Shown: positions 1 to 10,092 of the stretch, in pieces
How positions within the stretch are numbered: position 1 is the first letter of the stretch
How the letters are laid out: every line of letters begins with the position of its first letter
Assembly (NCBI RefSeq): GCF_014050145.1
Contig: NZ_JACFYF010000011.1
Coordinates: forward strand, 1 to 64,000
DNA: 64,000 nt
Reading direction: 5' to 3'
DNA from: Vibrio marinisediminis
Lineage (GTDB): Bacteria; Pseudomonadota; Gammaproteobacteria; Enterobacterales; Vibrionaceae
Position numbers and translations under genes: made by a program
Notes under the pieces: generated by a model
Database searches by the model: none
What the model was told of the DNA's origin: nothing
What the model saw: only the letters and a program-made list of their open reading frames with translations

Positions 1-1388
<1,388 letters not shown>

Positions 1389-1396
<8 letters not shown>

Positions 1397-2360
1397 GATT
1401 TCTTCTCACTATAATGAGCACACACCCAAGCAAAAGTGCCGTGGCGAGAGGAAAACGGAACCATTCTTGCTGTGGTCGCCATGTTTGCGTGGCTTGGCTT
1501 ATGGGTTCTAGTTGATTAATTGTTTGATAGATTCTCTCTAGGTCATCGCTATTTCGGGCGCGAAAATAGGTGCCGCCAGTTAACTCAGCGATTTGTTTTA
1601 GCGTCACTTCGTCAAGATCTTGAGCTGTGTTTACTTTGCGAGTAAAAAGGAATTGCTTCACTTCCATTTCTCCCGCACCGACACCAACCGTGTAAATAGT
1701 AGCACCGTACTTTTTGGCAATTTTCGCCGCTTCTAACGGGTCTAATACACCTGCGGTGTTGCTGCCGTCACTAAGTAACACAATCACCCGTTGCGGCGCG
1801 TCGCTGTCAACGAACGTTTTAGTTGCGAGCCCTATCCCTTCACCGATGGCGGTTTTTGAACCAATAATATTGAGCACTATTTGTTGTAGTTGCTGCGCAA
1901 TAGCGTGGCGGTCGAGTGTGAGTGGCGTTTGCAAATAGGCGTGATCGGCAAAAAATACCAAACCGAGTCGGTCACCACTTCTTTGCTCGATAAAATCGCT
2001 TAAAACATGTTTTACGGCACTAAGACGATCAATATAATCGCCGTTATAGAGCATATCTTCTTGGCTCATGGAGCCTGACAAGTCAACGACCAGCATCATA
2101 TCGCGATGCTCTGGTTGATGAATGACAGGCTCGCCGTACCAAACGGGGCGCGCAGCGGCGCATAGCAACGCAACCCAAACACATCCCGCGAGGACTTTTA
2201 TCGCAGTGCTGTTATTGGCGATATTTTGCGACGTTTGAGTCGGCAGATAAGGTAAATAGAGTGGTGCAGCCGCCTTTGCCGCAGGAAGCAGAAAATAGGC
2301 TACCAAAGGCAAAGGTACTAGCAAGAACATCGGCCACCAAATAAACTCTAAATTAGCCAA
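1389..2360 (-). CDS. vWA domain membrane protein (BatA-like)
   Basis: A 323-residue protein with two N-terminal membrane helices (about residues 7-27 and 53-70), a vWA domain from about residue 88 to 280 and a C-terminal helix near 302-320. The MIDAS motif DLSGS is intact, as is a second motif (LSDGS), so metal-dependent ligand binding is plausible. It is the third downstream gene of a MoxR operon, abutting the DUF4381 gene at its 5' end and overlapping the vWA/TPR gene at its 3' end. In this family the protein is anchored in the inner membrane with the vWA domain probably periplasmic. Function in Vibrio is unproven. Confidence 0.9.
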
Positions 2361-2822
2361 TCATGCTCTCCTTTTCTTTGGCGGTAGAGCTTGTTCTACC
2401 CATTGGTAACAGTCTTGCACTAACTGTTCGCTATTTAGAATGGCTTCTTTGCTATACAGAACGCTTTGCCATTGCTCATAGTTTTGTTCAAAAATTGGCG
2501 TTGAGACTTGTGAGTCTAAGAAAATATACCAATCTTTGCCTGTGAGTTGGGCAATATGCTCACGAGGGTAGTAGCAAAGCGCAACTTGGCGAACGAGCTC
2601 AAGTGCCGCAGCAGGTTTCTCTTTAGGGATTAAATGCAATGCGGTCTTTTTAGGTGCAAGACGCTTCTTTTTCCAACGAAGGTAGAAAAGCAGTAAGGCG
2701 AAGATGAGTACAATACCAGCGAGCGACGCCCACCATCCCCATGCGAGTGGAAACCAGTCAGGGATTTGCGGCAAAGCCATATCTTGAAGCGGTAGAATTG
2801 ATTCGTTGTTAGTGCTGGTCAT
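2361..2822 (-). CDS. DUF4381-type membrane protein
   Basis: A 153-residue protein with one membrane helix at about residues 27-48, followed by a basic stretch (RWKKKRLAPKK) and a soluble C-terminal part rich in Trp and Tyr. This layout and the position between a DUF58 gene and a vWA gene are those of DUF4381 proteins in MoxR/Bat operons. The stop is directly followed by the start of the vWA gene, with 4 bases to the DUF58 gene upstream. No catalytic motif is visible; it is probably a scaffold or assembly component. Confidence 0.8.
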   Translation of the reverse strand: MTSTNNESILPLQDMALPQIPDWFPLAWGWWASLAGIVLIFALLLFYLRWKKKRLAPKKTALHLIPKEKPAAALELVRQVALCYYPREHIAQLTGKDWYIFLDSQVSTPIFEQNYEQWQSVLYSKEAILNSEQLVQDCYQWVEQALPPKKRRA

Positions 2823-2826
2823 ACAT

Positions 2827-3750
2827 TCATCCAGAAATTTGGTTTAGCAGTGGTTGATCACTGCTCAAGGCGCAAAAACTCATCCCTGTTTTTTGTGCAA
2901 GTGTTTTTAAGCCTTGTTGTTGATGATTAAACGCCAATTCAAGTTGTTGGCGAGATTGTTTTGATGAAAAATCTAACCACTGGTTTCGGATCCCATCGGT
3001 TACTTTTTCGGTGCCTCTAAATTGGGTTAAACCAGCTTCAAGAGGGTCGGAAATATGAATAAAGCGAACGCTATTGTGTTGTCTTAATTGTGACAGTGAC
3101 TGTTTCTCTTGTTCATTGAGGCGCACAAAGTCACTAATGAATACTACCTGTCCTCCTTTAGGCGCTAGTCGACGCAATGCTTGTATTGCTGGTTGAAAAC
3201 TATGCGGCTTCGTTACTCGCGGCTGCGATAACAATTGCGCATGCAATGTGACAAGCTTTTGCAAAATGAGTAGTGGACCTCGATTACGACTGGTTGGTTT
3301 TAACTCGATTAACTGTGAACCGGTATCAATCAGCGCACCAATCCTGTCTCGTTGCGCGACAGTGAGCCAAGCGATAAGGCTTGCCATATGCGCCATCAAG
3401 ACAGATTTCAGCATCAACTTTGAGCCAAATAGCATGCTAGGGCTCAAATCCAAGTAGAGTACTAACGGTTTTTCTCGTTCTTCGGAAAATAGCTTGGTGT
3501 GTGTTTTTCCCGTTCGAGCTGTAACACGCCAATCAATCGCGCGAATATCATCGCCAGCTTGGTATTGACGCACTTCACTAAAATCCATACCGCGTCCCAG
3601 TTGGCGGCTTTGGTGTTGCCCCAACATCTGCGACCAGAGACTTTTTGCCGGAGGTAACCACTTCACACTTTGCTTTTGATAGTAGAGTAGTTCGTCTAAG
3701 GACAAATCGACACCGTTCGAAAATGGGACAAATTCGCTTTTCATCGGCAA
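2827..3750 (-). CDS. DUF58 domain protein
   Basis: A 307-residue soluble protein. The DUF58 signature lies at about residues 58-85 (the region around GDDIRAIDWRVTARTG), followed by a vWA-like fold with a partial metal motif (LDLSPSM). DUF58 proteins form operons with MoxR ATPases and vWA proteins, as here, with 3 bases to the MoxR gene. The DLSPS sequence keeps the DxSxS spacing, so metal binding may be retained. Biochemical role unknown. Confidence 0.88.
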   Translation of the reverse strand: MPMKSEFVPFSNGVDLSLDELLYYQKQSVKWLPPAKSLWSQMLGQHQSRQLGRGMDFSEVRQYQAGDDIRAIDWRVTARTGKTHTKLFSEEREKPLVLYLDLSPSMLFGSKLMLKSVLMAHMASLIAWLTVAQRDRIGALIDTGSQLIELKPTSRNRGPLLILQKLVTLHAQLLSQPRVTKPHSFQPAIQALRRLAPKGGQVVFISDFVRLNEQEKQSLSQLRQHNSVRFIHISDPLEAGLTQFRGTEKVTDGIRNQWLDFSSKQSRQQLELAFNHQQQGLKTLAQKTGMSFCALSSDQPLLNQISG

Positions 3751-3753
3751 ACC

Positions 3754-4731
3754 CTACGCACTTCCAACTAATGAAAGCAATTTATCGATCACTTGATTTG
3801 GGGTGATGCCCTCGGCTTGAGCATGATAAGTGAGCATCAAGCGGTGGCGAAGCACTGGATAAATCATCGCTTGAACATCTTCTGGGGAAACAAAATCTCT
3901 GCCGGCTAACCATGCATGCGCTCTTGCACAGCGATCAAGGGCAATGGTGGCTCTTGGGCTAACACCGATCTCTATCCAATCCGCGAGTGAAGTATCGTAT
4001 TGATGAGGTTGTCTTGTCGCCATAATTAGACGCACGATGTATTGCTCAACCCCTTCAGCCATGTGAATGTTTAATACTTCTTGTCGAGCTTGAAAAATGA
4101 GTTCTTGAGTCAAACATGGCGGCGTTGCCCCGCATTCACCCATAGCTTCCCCTCTGTTTAAGCGCAAGATAGCGAGTTCACTTTGCGCATCAGGGTACTC
4201 AACATTGAGATGCAATAAAAATCGATCTAATTGCGCTTCGGGTAATGGGTATGTTCCTTCTTGCTCAATTGGGTTCTGCGTTGCCATTACTAAGAACAAT
4301 TCAGGAAGTTTATACGTTTGTCGCCCTGCGGTGATCTGCTTCTCTGCCATTGCTTCTAGCATGGCGGCTTGAACTTTAGCGGGTGCACGGTTTATTTCAT
4401 CGGCAAGAATAAGCGAATTAAAAATAGGGCCGGCTTGAAATGTAAACTCGCCAGATTCTGGGCGGAAAATGTCCGTTCCTGTGAGATCGGCGGGTAACAA
4501 GTCTGGGGTAAATTGAACGCGATGAAAATCACCTTCGATACAATCAGCTAAGGACTTCACAGCTCTTGTTTTTGCCAACCCCGGGGGACCCTCAACTAAA
4601 ATATGACCGTCCGCCAATAGGGCGACAAGTAACTGCTTAACCAACTCTTGCTGGCCGACTACTTGGCTTTCGAGATGCTCACGTAGATTGGTAAATGCTG
4701 TCGATGTCATCAGGTACTTATACTCCGTCAT
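3754..4731 (-). CDS. MoxR-family AAA+ ATPase
   Basis: A 325-residue AAA+ protein with Walker A GPPGLAKT at about residues 48-55, Walker B ILADEINRAP, sensor motif ATQNP and a C-terminal lid. It is the first gene of the five-gene minus-strand operon and is thought to act as a chaperone-like ATPase with the vWA partners. The frame allows ATG at 4731 or at 4710 (MTSTAF). Neither has a strong ribosome site, so the start is uncertain by seven residues. Confidence 0.92.
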   Translation of the reverse strand: MTEYKYLMTSTAFTNLREHLESQVVGQQELVKQLLVALLADGHILVEGPPGLAKTRAVKSLADCIEGDFHRVQFTPDLLPADLTGTDIFRPESGEFTFQAGPIFNSLILADEINRAPAKVQAAMLEAMAEKQITAGRQTYKLPELFLVMATQNPIEQEGTYPLPEAQLDRFLLHLNVEYPDAQSELAILRLNRGEAMGECGATPPCLTQELIFQARQEVLNIHMAEGVEQYIVRLIMATRQPHQYDTSLADWIEIGVSPRATIALDRCARAHAWLAGRDFVSPEDVQAMIYPVLRHRLMLTYHAQAEGITPNQVIDKLLSLVGSA

Positions 4732-5144
4732 TTACTCCTTACATTTAGGAGCGATTTTACTTCAGAATAATTGAACATTAAATTCTGTAATTAGCGCATG
4801 CCGCTTTGAAAAACTATGATGATGTTTTGCACCAAACATATCAAGGATGATTTGATATCATAATCAGCTAGTTAAGCAATAGTAAAAGTACGAAAAATGG
4901 GCTGTCTTTCCATTATTTTACGCAATAGTAACGGTAATAAATCAATGCTGTTTAAAACCAGTTCGATTAGATGAACTTACCAGCAGTTTTCCCTGAATAA
5001 CTAAACGAGAATTAGACGGCTTTTGCCGAAGGTTAAAGGGTGTTGAAATGGGTGCTTAGTTTTGTTTGATGTGCTACAGCTGAATAATGGTATAGCGATG
5101 GCATGAGTAAGGTTAGCCTAGAATAAGTGTCATGAAATGAGTAA
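4732..5144. other. Intergenic region between the MoxR operon and a small protein gene
   Basis: No convincing gene on either strand. It should carry the promoter of the minus-strand MoxR operon. An inverted repeat with 7-base arms (ATATCAA / TTGATAT, loop of 7) lies at 4838-4858 and could be an operator. I recognise no other motif. Confidence 0.5.
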
Positions 5145-5176
5145 ACTTACCCGAGATTTGATGTTTATAGGTAAGT
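5145..5176 (+). promoter_or_regulatory. Hairpin covering the ribosome binding site of the 66-residue protein
   Basis: ACTTACC (5145-5151) pairs perfectly with GGTAAGT (5170-5176), with an 18-base loop. The right arm holds the only Shine-Dalgarno-like bases (TAGGT) before the ATG at 5183. Folding would hide the ribosome site, suggesting translational control. The geometry is seen directly; the function is inference. Confidence 0.35.
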
Positions 5177-5182
5177 ACCACC

Positions 5183-5383
5183 ATGAATGATTTTGAGAAA
5201 GAGCTAGAGGCACTGTCACAAGAAATGGCTGATGAGCCAGAAGTGAAATTGCCTTCTATTGAAGAACAGAAAGCGATAGCGGCTGAGCTTAAGCGTTTAG
5301 AAGAAGCGGGTGAACTTACACCTGAAGTACTAGAGCAATATTTTGGTCAGTTTTACAGCAAATCTGACACGCCAGTACATTGA
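5183..5383 (+). CDS. Small acidic conserved-type protein, function unknown
   Basis: A 66-residue acidic protein (starting MNDFEKELEAL) predicted to be largely helical, with no signal peptide or membrane helix. ATG at 5183 follows a TAGGT ribosome site that lies within a hairpin. A perfect intrinsic terminator follows the stop at 5402, so it looks like an independent single-gene transcript. I do not recognise the family. The codon use, ribosome site and terminator argue for a real gene. Confidence 0.75.
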   Translation: MNDFEKELEALSQEMADEPEVKLPSIEEQKAIAAELKRLEEAGELTPEVLEQYFGQFYSKSDTPVH

Positions 5384-5401
5384 TTAAGTGAATAGAATTG
5401 A

Positions 5402-5430
5402 AAAGCGCTGCCCATGGCAGCGTTTTTTTT
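5402..5430 (+). terminator. Intrinsic terminator after the 66-residue protein
   Basis: CGCTGCC (5406-5412), loop CAT, GGCAGCG (5416-5422), then eight T residues. The stem is perfect and this is a textbook terminator. Confidence 0.92.
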
Positions 5431-5728
5431 GATTACATAACGAATGGTATACAAATAAATTGTTTTATCTTTTGAAAGTTAATAACCAATTTTTCAATAA
5501 GCATCGCCATAGATAGGGGGTTATTTTGTCAATTCTCAACTATGAGAGTGATTGTTATCTCATATTTTGAACGAGGCAGTGTTTGTATTTCACTTTGTAG
5601 CTTTACTCTAGACATTGAACTGTAACTGAATATTATTGCGCTGCATGTTGCTTGGAAACTACGCAAGATAAATTTATTTAATATTCTAGATTAAATAAAT
5701 TAGCAGATATTCTAATAATAAAGTTTAG
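5431..5728. other. AT-rich intergenic region
   Basis: About 300 AT-rich bases with no supported ORF, between a terminator and a membrane protein gene. It presumably contains the promoter of the downstream gene, but no clear motif is visible. Confidence 0.4.
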
Positions 5729-5734
5729 GTGAAA

Positions 5735-6382
5735 ATGTATATTGACATAAGACAGTGGTTCAACCCCACCAAGAAAACGCTTTCGTTTCTTTATCTTCCA
5801 GCTTTATGCATCTTGGTTGGTGCTGTTGTTGTCAGTGTGAAAATGGGGGTGCCAATCTCCGTATTGACGCAAGACCCCTTGTCATCGACTGGTCAACATC
5901 CTTTCACCGGAGCAATCTCAAATCTAGGTATTGTCCTTTGGGCTTTCTCTGGCTCCGTCTGTATTTTTACCTACTGTTTATTAAAAAATAGCAGCATTGA
6001 CCGTGCAAGAAACCGTTTTATTTTGTTGGGGGCAATAATCAGTTGTGCGTTTTTGTTTGATGATTTATTCATGTTGCATGAGTGGATATTTCCCAAGCTT
6101 TTGGGGTTGAATGAAAAAATAGTACTTATATTCTACGCATTTCTACTGCTTTATTACGTTGTCGCATTTAGAGGAAGAATATTAAGCCGAGATATTACGC
6201 TATTGCTTTTTTTCTTTGTGGGGTTAGCAATATCAGTATTGATTGATATGGTTCCAGACACCTATTTTACATGGCATTATTTACTTGAAGATGGGCCTAA
6301 ATTTCTCGGTATAGTGAGTTGGTTTGGCTATCAGTTTACCACGTGCATGGTTGAAATTAGGCTAGTACAAAATTCGTTGTAA
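5735..6382 (+). CDS. Multi-pass membrane protein, function unknown
   Basis: About 215 residues with roughly six predicted membrane helices (for example around LSFLYLPALCILVGAVVVSV and IVLIFYAFLLLYYVVAF). An internal acidic stretch (FDDLFMLHEW) lies near a membrane boundary. GTG at 5729 and ATG at 5735 are both possible; I prefer the ATG because AGGTGA precedes it. I do not recognise the family. A perfect 13-bp inverted repeat lies just after the stop and probably ends transcription. The N-terminus reads MYIDIRQWF. Confidence 0.75.
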   Translation: MYIDIRQWFNPTKKTLSFLYLPALCILVGAVVVSVKMGVPISVLTQDPLSSTGQHPFTGAISNLGIVLWAFSGSVCIFTYCLLKNSSIDRARNRFILLGAIISCAFLFDDLFMLHEWIFPKLLGLNEKIVLIFYAFLLLYYVVAFRGRILSRDITLLLFFFVGLAISVLIDMVPDTYFTWHYLLEDGPKFLGIVSWFGYQFTTCMVEIRLVQNSL

Positions 6383-6391
6383 CATAGGTAT

Positions 6392-6428
6392 CCAGTATTA
6401 TGGCAATTGTAATACGCCATAATACTGG
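6392..6428. terminator. Perfect 13-bp inverted repeat, probable bidirectional terminator
   Basis: CCAGTATTATGGC (6392-6404) and its exact complement GCCATAATACTGG (6416-6428) flank an 11-base loop, between two convergent genes. There is no T-run, so it may instead act by protein binding or as an mRNA-end hairpin. Confidence 0.55.
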
Positions 6429-6481
6429 TTGACTGATAGCGGCTAATCTATTGGGTCTAATAATCGCTAAAATGAGACGAG

Positions 6482-6844
6482 TTAAGGGCAGAGTTTGCCT
6501 TTATGGGGAATGCTGTCGACTAAATAATCACCGCGTGGATTGTGGTGAATGGTTCCATGCCAAATTTCACCATCTTCTAATTCCACTTCAAACGCGATGT
6601 AGCGGCCGTCTTCATTTAGTGCGCGTACTTCCAATACTTGTTTGATTGGGGAAGACGAATCAACATTTTGCATAAATCGATTAAGTGCTTGATGAACATC
6701 AGAGGTGATCTCAGTTTCTTTCCAGTTTGCGTATTTCTCGTGAGTACTGCATTTGCTCATCGCAAGATCTGACGTTTCTGACTCGGTAGCATAGGTGTTA
6801 AGTGCTATTGCACTGACGCCAATAGCCAGTAGTATTTTTATCAT
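6482..6844 (-). CDS. Exported small protein, paralogue of the lipoprotein at 7047-7409
   Basis: A 120-residue protein with a type I signal peptide (MIKILLAIGVSAIALNTYA, cleavage after TYA at about residue 19). The mature part has about 100 residues, two Cys (near residue 32 and the penultimate residue) and a C-terminal half resembling a small beta-sheet domain (FEVELEDGEIWHG, RGDYLVDS). It aligns along its mature length with the protein encoded just upstream on the same strand and shares the GKLCP terminus. The two Cys could form a disulfide in the periplasm. Function unknown. Confidence 0.8.
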   Translation of the reverse strand: MIKILLAIGVSAIALNTYATESETSDLAMSKCSTHEKYANWKETEITSDVHQALNRFMQNVDSSSPIKQVLEVRALNEDGRYIAFEVELEDGEIWHGTIHHNPRGDYLVDSIPHKGKLCP

Positions 6845-7046
6845 GCCTTTCCCCTCGTTTTACGACCATCTATTTGTCTTTTACAAAATTGAATGTGGTC
6901 GCTATTGGCAGAGTTGTCAAAAAATGGAGGGTGTTTTTTAACCAGCTTAATGTCGGTATGAGTATGATCTGACGGTTTAGCTAAAATGACCAACAAACGT
7001 AAACTTGGTTTCCCCGTTTGCTGGTCGATAAGAGTTCAGAATACGG

Positions 7047-7409
7047 CTAAGGGCAGAGTTTGCCTTCTTTTGCCAGGCTATCAATCAAGTAGTCACCTCT
7101 AATATTACGGTAGACAATACCATGCCAAAACTCCCCGTTTGCTAACTCAACTTCAATCGCATAGTTAGTGCCATTGACAATCTGAGTTCGGACATCAGTG
7201 ACCGCTTTTAGAGGTGAAGTATTGTTCAAGCGATCCATAAACGTATTAACGGCTTGTTGGACTTCAGGGGTTAGTGTGGCGTCATGCCAACTGCCTGGCA
7301 TCATTTGCTGTTGGCACATTGGAGGGACGGGTTTTTCTGGCTGTGTGTTGTAGGCGCAACCGCTAAGTAAAGTGGCTGTAAGCGTCGCGGCAACGATGTA
7401 TCGACTCAT
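7047..7409 (-). CDS. Small lipoprotein, paralogue of the exported protein at 6482-6844
   Basis: A 120-residue protein with a lipoprotein signal (LLSGC, lipidated Cys at residue 18) and a second and third Cys in the mature part. The last 75 residues match the neighbouring exported protein closely: TSPLKAV versus SSPIKQV, VELANGEFWHG versus VELEDGEIWHG, RGDYLIDS versus RGDYLVDS, and the same GKLCP end. So this is a tandem duplication in which one copy is lipidated and the other soluble. TTATTTCTCCTC just upstream, read on the minus strand, supplies an AGGAG ribosome site for the ATG at 7409. Function unknown. Confidence 0.82.
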   Translation of the reverse strand: MSRYIVAATLTATLLSGCAYNTQPEKPVPPMCQQQMMPGSWHDATLTPEVQQAVNTFMDRLNNTSPLKAVTDVRTQIVNGTNYAIEVELANGEFWHGIVYRNIRGDYLIDSLAKEGKLCP

Positions 7410-7626
7410 TTATTTCTCCTCACTCGTTTTTTGTTTCGAGCTTATTTTTGGTTGAATCTAATTTGATTGGAGTTTGCTTTATTGTCAAAAACAATCGGAG
7501 CTCTATCGTCAGGCAAACGTCAAATTACTCGCTTTTATTGCACTAGCTCTTGCTTAATGCTGAACTGGTAGTGTGCTTTTTAAAGGTTGGTTCGTACTAA
7601 CTAGTGAGTATTAAGCAGGGGAAGAT

Positions 7627-8469
7627 ATGAAGCGATGGTTAATTGTAGTGTTTATGTCGTTAACGCTAATCGGTTGTGGTACGAAGTTTATCTATGACAA
7701 CTTAGATTGGATTGCAATCGAATACGTCGAAGACTTTGTTGAGCTAAATGATCGGCAGCAGAACTTGATCAGTGAATCGATTCAAAGCGCTGCTGTTTGG
7801 CATCGTTCCTCTGAAATTCCTGCGTATCTTTCGCAGTTAGATGAGTTGTTACTCCTTTCGCCCGCAACGCTAAATCAACAGCAGTTTGAGCTACAGGAAC
7901 AAAAGCTTAGAGAGCATACGCAACGGTTGCTTGATCACTTTTTCCCCGCCATTGTCGATATCGTCGCGAAAATGAGTGATGAGCAGGTGGAGCAGTTGAT
8001 GAATACTGTGCGTGTACGTCATATAGAGTTTAAGCAGCAATATCTCGACACCACGGAGTTAGAACTTCGAATACGCTATCAAAAACGGATTGAAGAGACG
8101 TTAACGGAGTGGATTGGTCCATTAACGGTACAGCAGCAATCATTAGTTGAGTTATGGGCTCAAGACTTAAGAGTAACGACACCGTTTTGGTTTGAATATC
8201 AGACGCAAATTCGCGTTGAACTAGGCAAAATGTTTGCAAGCAGAGCACAACGTGATCAGTTGGAGGTGTCGCTGCGCAACATCCTTTATCATCCCCAACA
8301 ATACTATTCGCTACCATTGGAAATACGCACCAAACATAACTCGGAAATTAGTCGTCGTTATATCGTTGAGATTATCAATTTAATGACAGCCAAGCAGACT
8401 GAGACATTAAGGGAAGAGCTGAACGATTGGCGTGATATTGCCTATCAATTAACGCTTATACCCAAGTAA
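7627..8469 (+). CDS. DUF6279-type lipoprotein
   Basis: A 280-residue lipoprotein. The N-terminus MKRWLIVVFMSLTLIGC has a lipobox with Cys17, and the next segment (YDNLDWIAIEYVEDFVELNDRQQ) matches the DUF6279 family as I remember it. The rest is strongly helical. GGGGAAG precedes the ATG. The last codons and the stop lie inside a palindromic repeat (8457-8551), so the C-terminal LIPK may have been supplied by that element. Residue 18 is Gly, so export to the outer membrane is likely. Function unknown. Confidence 0.82.
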   Translation: MKRWLIVVFMSLTLIGCGTKFIYDNLDWIAIEYVEDFVELNDRQQNLISESIQSAAVWHRSSEIPAYLSQLDELLLLSPATLNQQQFELQEQKLREHTQRLLDHFFPAIVDIVAKMSDEQVEQLMNTVRVRHIEFKQQYLDTTELELRIRYQKRIEETLTEWIGPLTVQQQSLVELWAQDLRVTTPFWFEYQTQIRVELGKMFASRAQRDQLEVSLRNILYHPQQYYSLPLEIRTKHNSEISRRYIVEIINLMTAKQTETLREELNDWRDIAYQLTLIPK

Positions 8470-8551
8470 CCTTAAGACGCTTAGTTCAGCGAGAATTATT
8501 AGGTTTACAGGCAAGGCACTGAATCTTGCATCTTGAAGTCACTTGGGTATA
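8457..8551. repeat. Palindromic interspersed repeat with 14-bp terminal inverted repeats
   Basis: TATACCCAAGTAAC (8457-8470) and GTCACTTGGGTATA (8538-8551) are inverted copies with one mismatch, enclosing 67 bases. The inner part (CAAGGCACTGAATCTTGCATC) resembles a short intergenic repeat I associate with Vibrio genomes. No ORF lies inside, so it is MITE-like or REP-like rather than an IS. Confidence 0.6.
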
Positions 8552-8621
8552 GATTTGGCTAAAGTTGAATAGTGATGGGTTGCGCTATCAACTAGAATAC
8601 ATGCACTAAAAGGAGTGCAGT

Positions 8622-9362
8622 ATGGATTGGTGGTTACTCGTTGTTGCCGGAATTATTGGTGGGGTGTTAAATAGTGTCGCCGGAGGGGGAAGTTTTATTA
8701 CCTTTCCTGCGTTGCTTTTTGTGGGTATTCCTCCAATAGGGGCAAACGCTACCAACACCTTTGCTGTAAGTGCTGGTTATCTCAGTGGGGCTTATGGTTT
8801 CCGGCAAGACATTGCTAAACAGCCGGAGGTTGTGCTGCCTATTGTGCTACTGAGTTTGGTTGGCGGTGGTTGTGGCGCTTTTCTACTTTTAAATATTTCA
8901 GAGCAATTCTTTTATCAAACCATTCCATGGCTATTGTTGTTCGCAACAATACTGTTTGTTGCAGGCGAAAAATTAAGCCGTAAGCTACCACAAACTCAAC
9001 ATGCCGCGGTGTTCCTTGGGGGAGTGCTGCTGTTTGTTAGTGCTTACGGTGGCTTTTTTAATGCAGGTTTAGGTATTGTTGTTTTGAGCTATTTAGTGTT
9101 GGCGAAATACAGCGACATTAATCAAATGAACGGCTTAAAGCTGTTGGTTTCAAGTTGTGTTTCATTAAGTGCTATTGCCATATTCCTATCACAAGGGGTC
9201 ATCGCCTGGCTGCCGGGTCTTGCCGTGTTAGTGGGCAGTGTCATTGGTGGTTATGTTGCAGCGCGGGTTTCGAGGCAGATTAATCCAATCTACGTAAGGC
9301 ATTTTGTCACCTTATCGAGTATCGCGATGACGATGTATTTTTTTATTGATGTATATGGTTGA
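8622..9362 (+). CDS. TauE/SafE-family (TSUP) membrane transporter
   Basis: A 246-residue protein with about eight membrane helices. The first helix pair contains the family-typical VAGGGSFITFPALL motif and a following ANATNTFAV loop, repeated in weaker form in the second half (FNAGLGIVVLSYLVL). A strong AGGAG ribosome site lies 8 bases before the ATG. TSUP proteins move sulfite, sulfoacetate or other organic anions across the inner membrane. The substrate cannot be told from sequence, and no linked sulfur gene is nearby. Confidence 0.88.
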   Translation: MDWWLLVVAGIIGGVLNSVAGGGSFITFPALLFVGIPPIGANATNTFAVSAGYLSGAYGFRQDIAKQPEVVLPIVLLSLVGGGCGAFLLLNISEQFFYQTIPWLLLFATILFVAGEKLSRKLPQTQHAAVFLGGVLLFVSAYGGFFNAGLGIVVLSYLVLAKYSDINQMNGLKLLVSSCVSLSAIAIFLSQGVIAWLPGLAVLVGSVIGGYVAARVSRQINPIYVRHFVTLSSIAMTMYFFIDVYG

Positions 9363-9560
9363 TCGATTGCAAATCATAGTGGCTTTTGTGCTGGGTATCT
9401 CAGATTGAAATCCTGTTATCGTATTTTATTCTAATTGAGATCTAAGGATGGTTTTTGGCTAAATAATGGTTGGATAATAACCATGCAAGCCAAGTAATAC
9501 TTGATTGCCACTAACCAAACTAATTACGGTTTGTTCGTGCTTTTCTATTTGGGAGGAGTT

Positions 9561-9794
9561 ATGAATAAAAAGTTAGGTCAGGTGATGACAAGCAGTCGCA
9601 TGATCACCTTTTTCGCATTTTTGGCCGCTATCTTTGCATGGTTTCTTAACATGCACGCGCTATTTTCATTTACCGTGATCGCTCTACTGTGTGCGGCTTA
9701 TGTCTACATTAAAGACAAGTTTACGGAATATATGCACGCACATGAGATGGTCAGAATTCATGCGGGGAAAGTCGCCATTTATATTGACGAGTAG
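9561..9794 (+). CDS. Small two-helix membrane protein, unknown
   Basis: A 77-residue protein with two adjacent hydrophobic segments (about residues 14-30 and 32-47) and a charged C-terminal tail ending AIYIDE. The frame extends upstream to 9501, but GGGAGGAG sits directly before the ATG at 9561 and fixes that start. I do not recognise the family. A 9-bp inverted repeat at 9866-9894 may end the transcript. Confidence 0.72.
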   Translation: MNKKLGQVMTSSRMITFFAFLAAIFAWFLNMHALFSFTVIALLCAAYVYIKDKFTEYMHAHEMVRIHAGKVAIYIDE

Positions 9795-9865
9795 GGTTTA
9801 TAGTAGGGTAAGTATTTACGTGCTCTATATCGTAAACTCACGTATCTGCTGTTATTAATACGCCA

Positions 9866-9894
9866 GTCGAGAAGTTGTATTGGCGCTTCTCGAC
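9866..9894 (+). terminator. Inverted repeat, possible terminator
   Basis: GTCGAGAAG (9866-9874) pairs perfectly with CTTCTCGAC (9886-9894) around an 11-base loop. No T-run follows, so termination is only inferred from its position after the small membrane protein. Confidence 0.45.
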
Positions 9895-10092
9895 AATGAC
9901 ATAGTGTGCGAAATATATGATTAACCATATTTTGATACGGTGTTTCCATTGAGAACATTGATTAAAAATGGAAGCAGATCATATAGAAAGCACATTTGGT
10001 CAGAAGCATTTATGAAAAATCTTTCAAAATACCATTAACCAAGTACTGAAAATATTTGGATAACTGGTTTCAATTTTAGAAGGATTTTGATC

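Noticed and set aside
1714-1938. Plus-strand frame inside the vWA gene
   Set aside because: Antisense shadow of a gene with clear domain motifs.
8457-8551. Palindromic element considered as an ERIC sequence
   Set aside because: Inverted-repeat ends (TATACCCAAGT) and length differ from the ERIC consensus I know.
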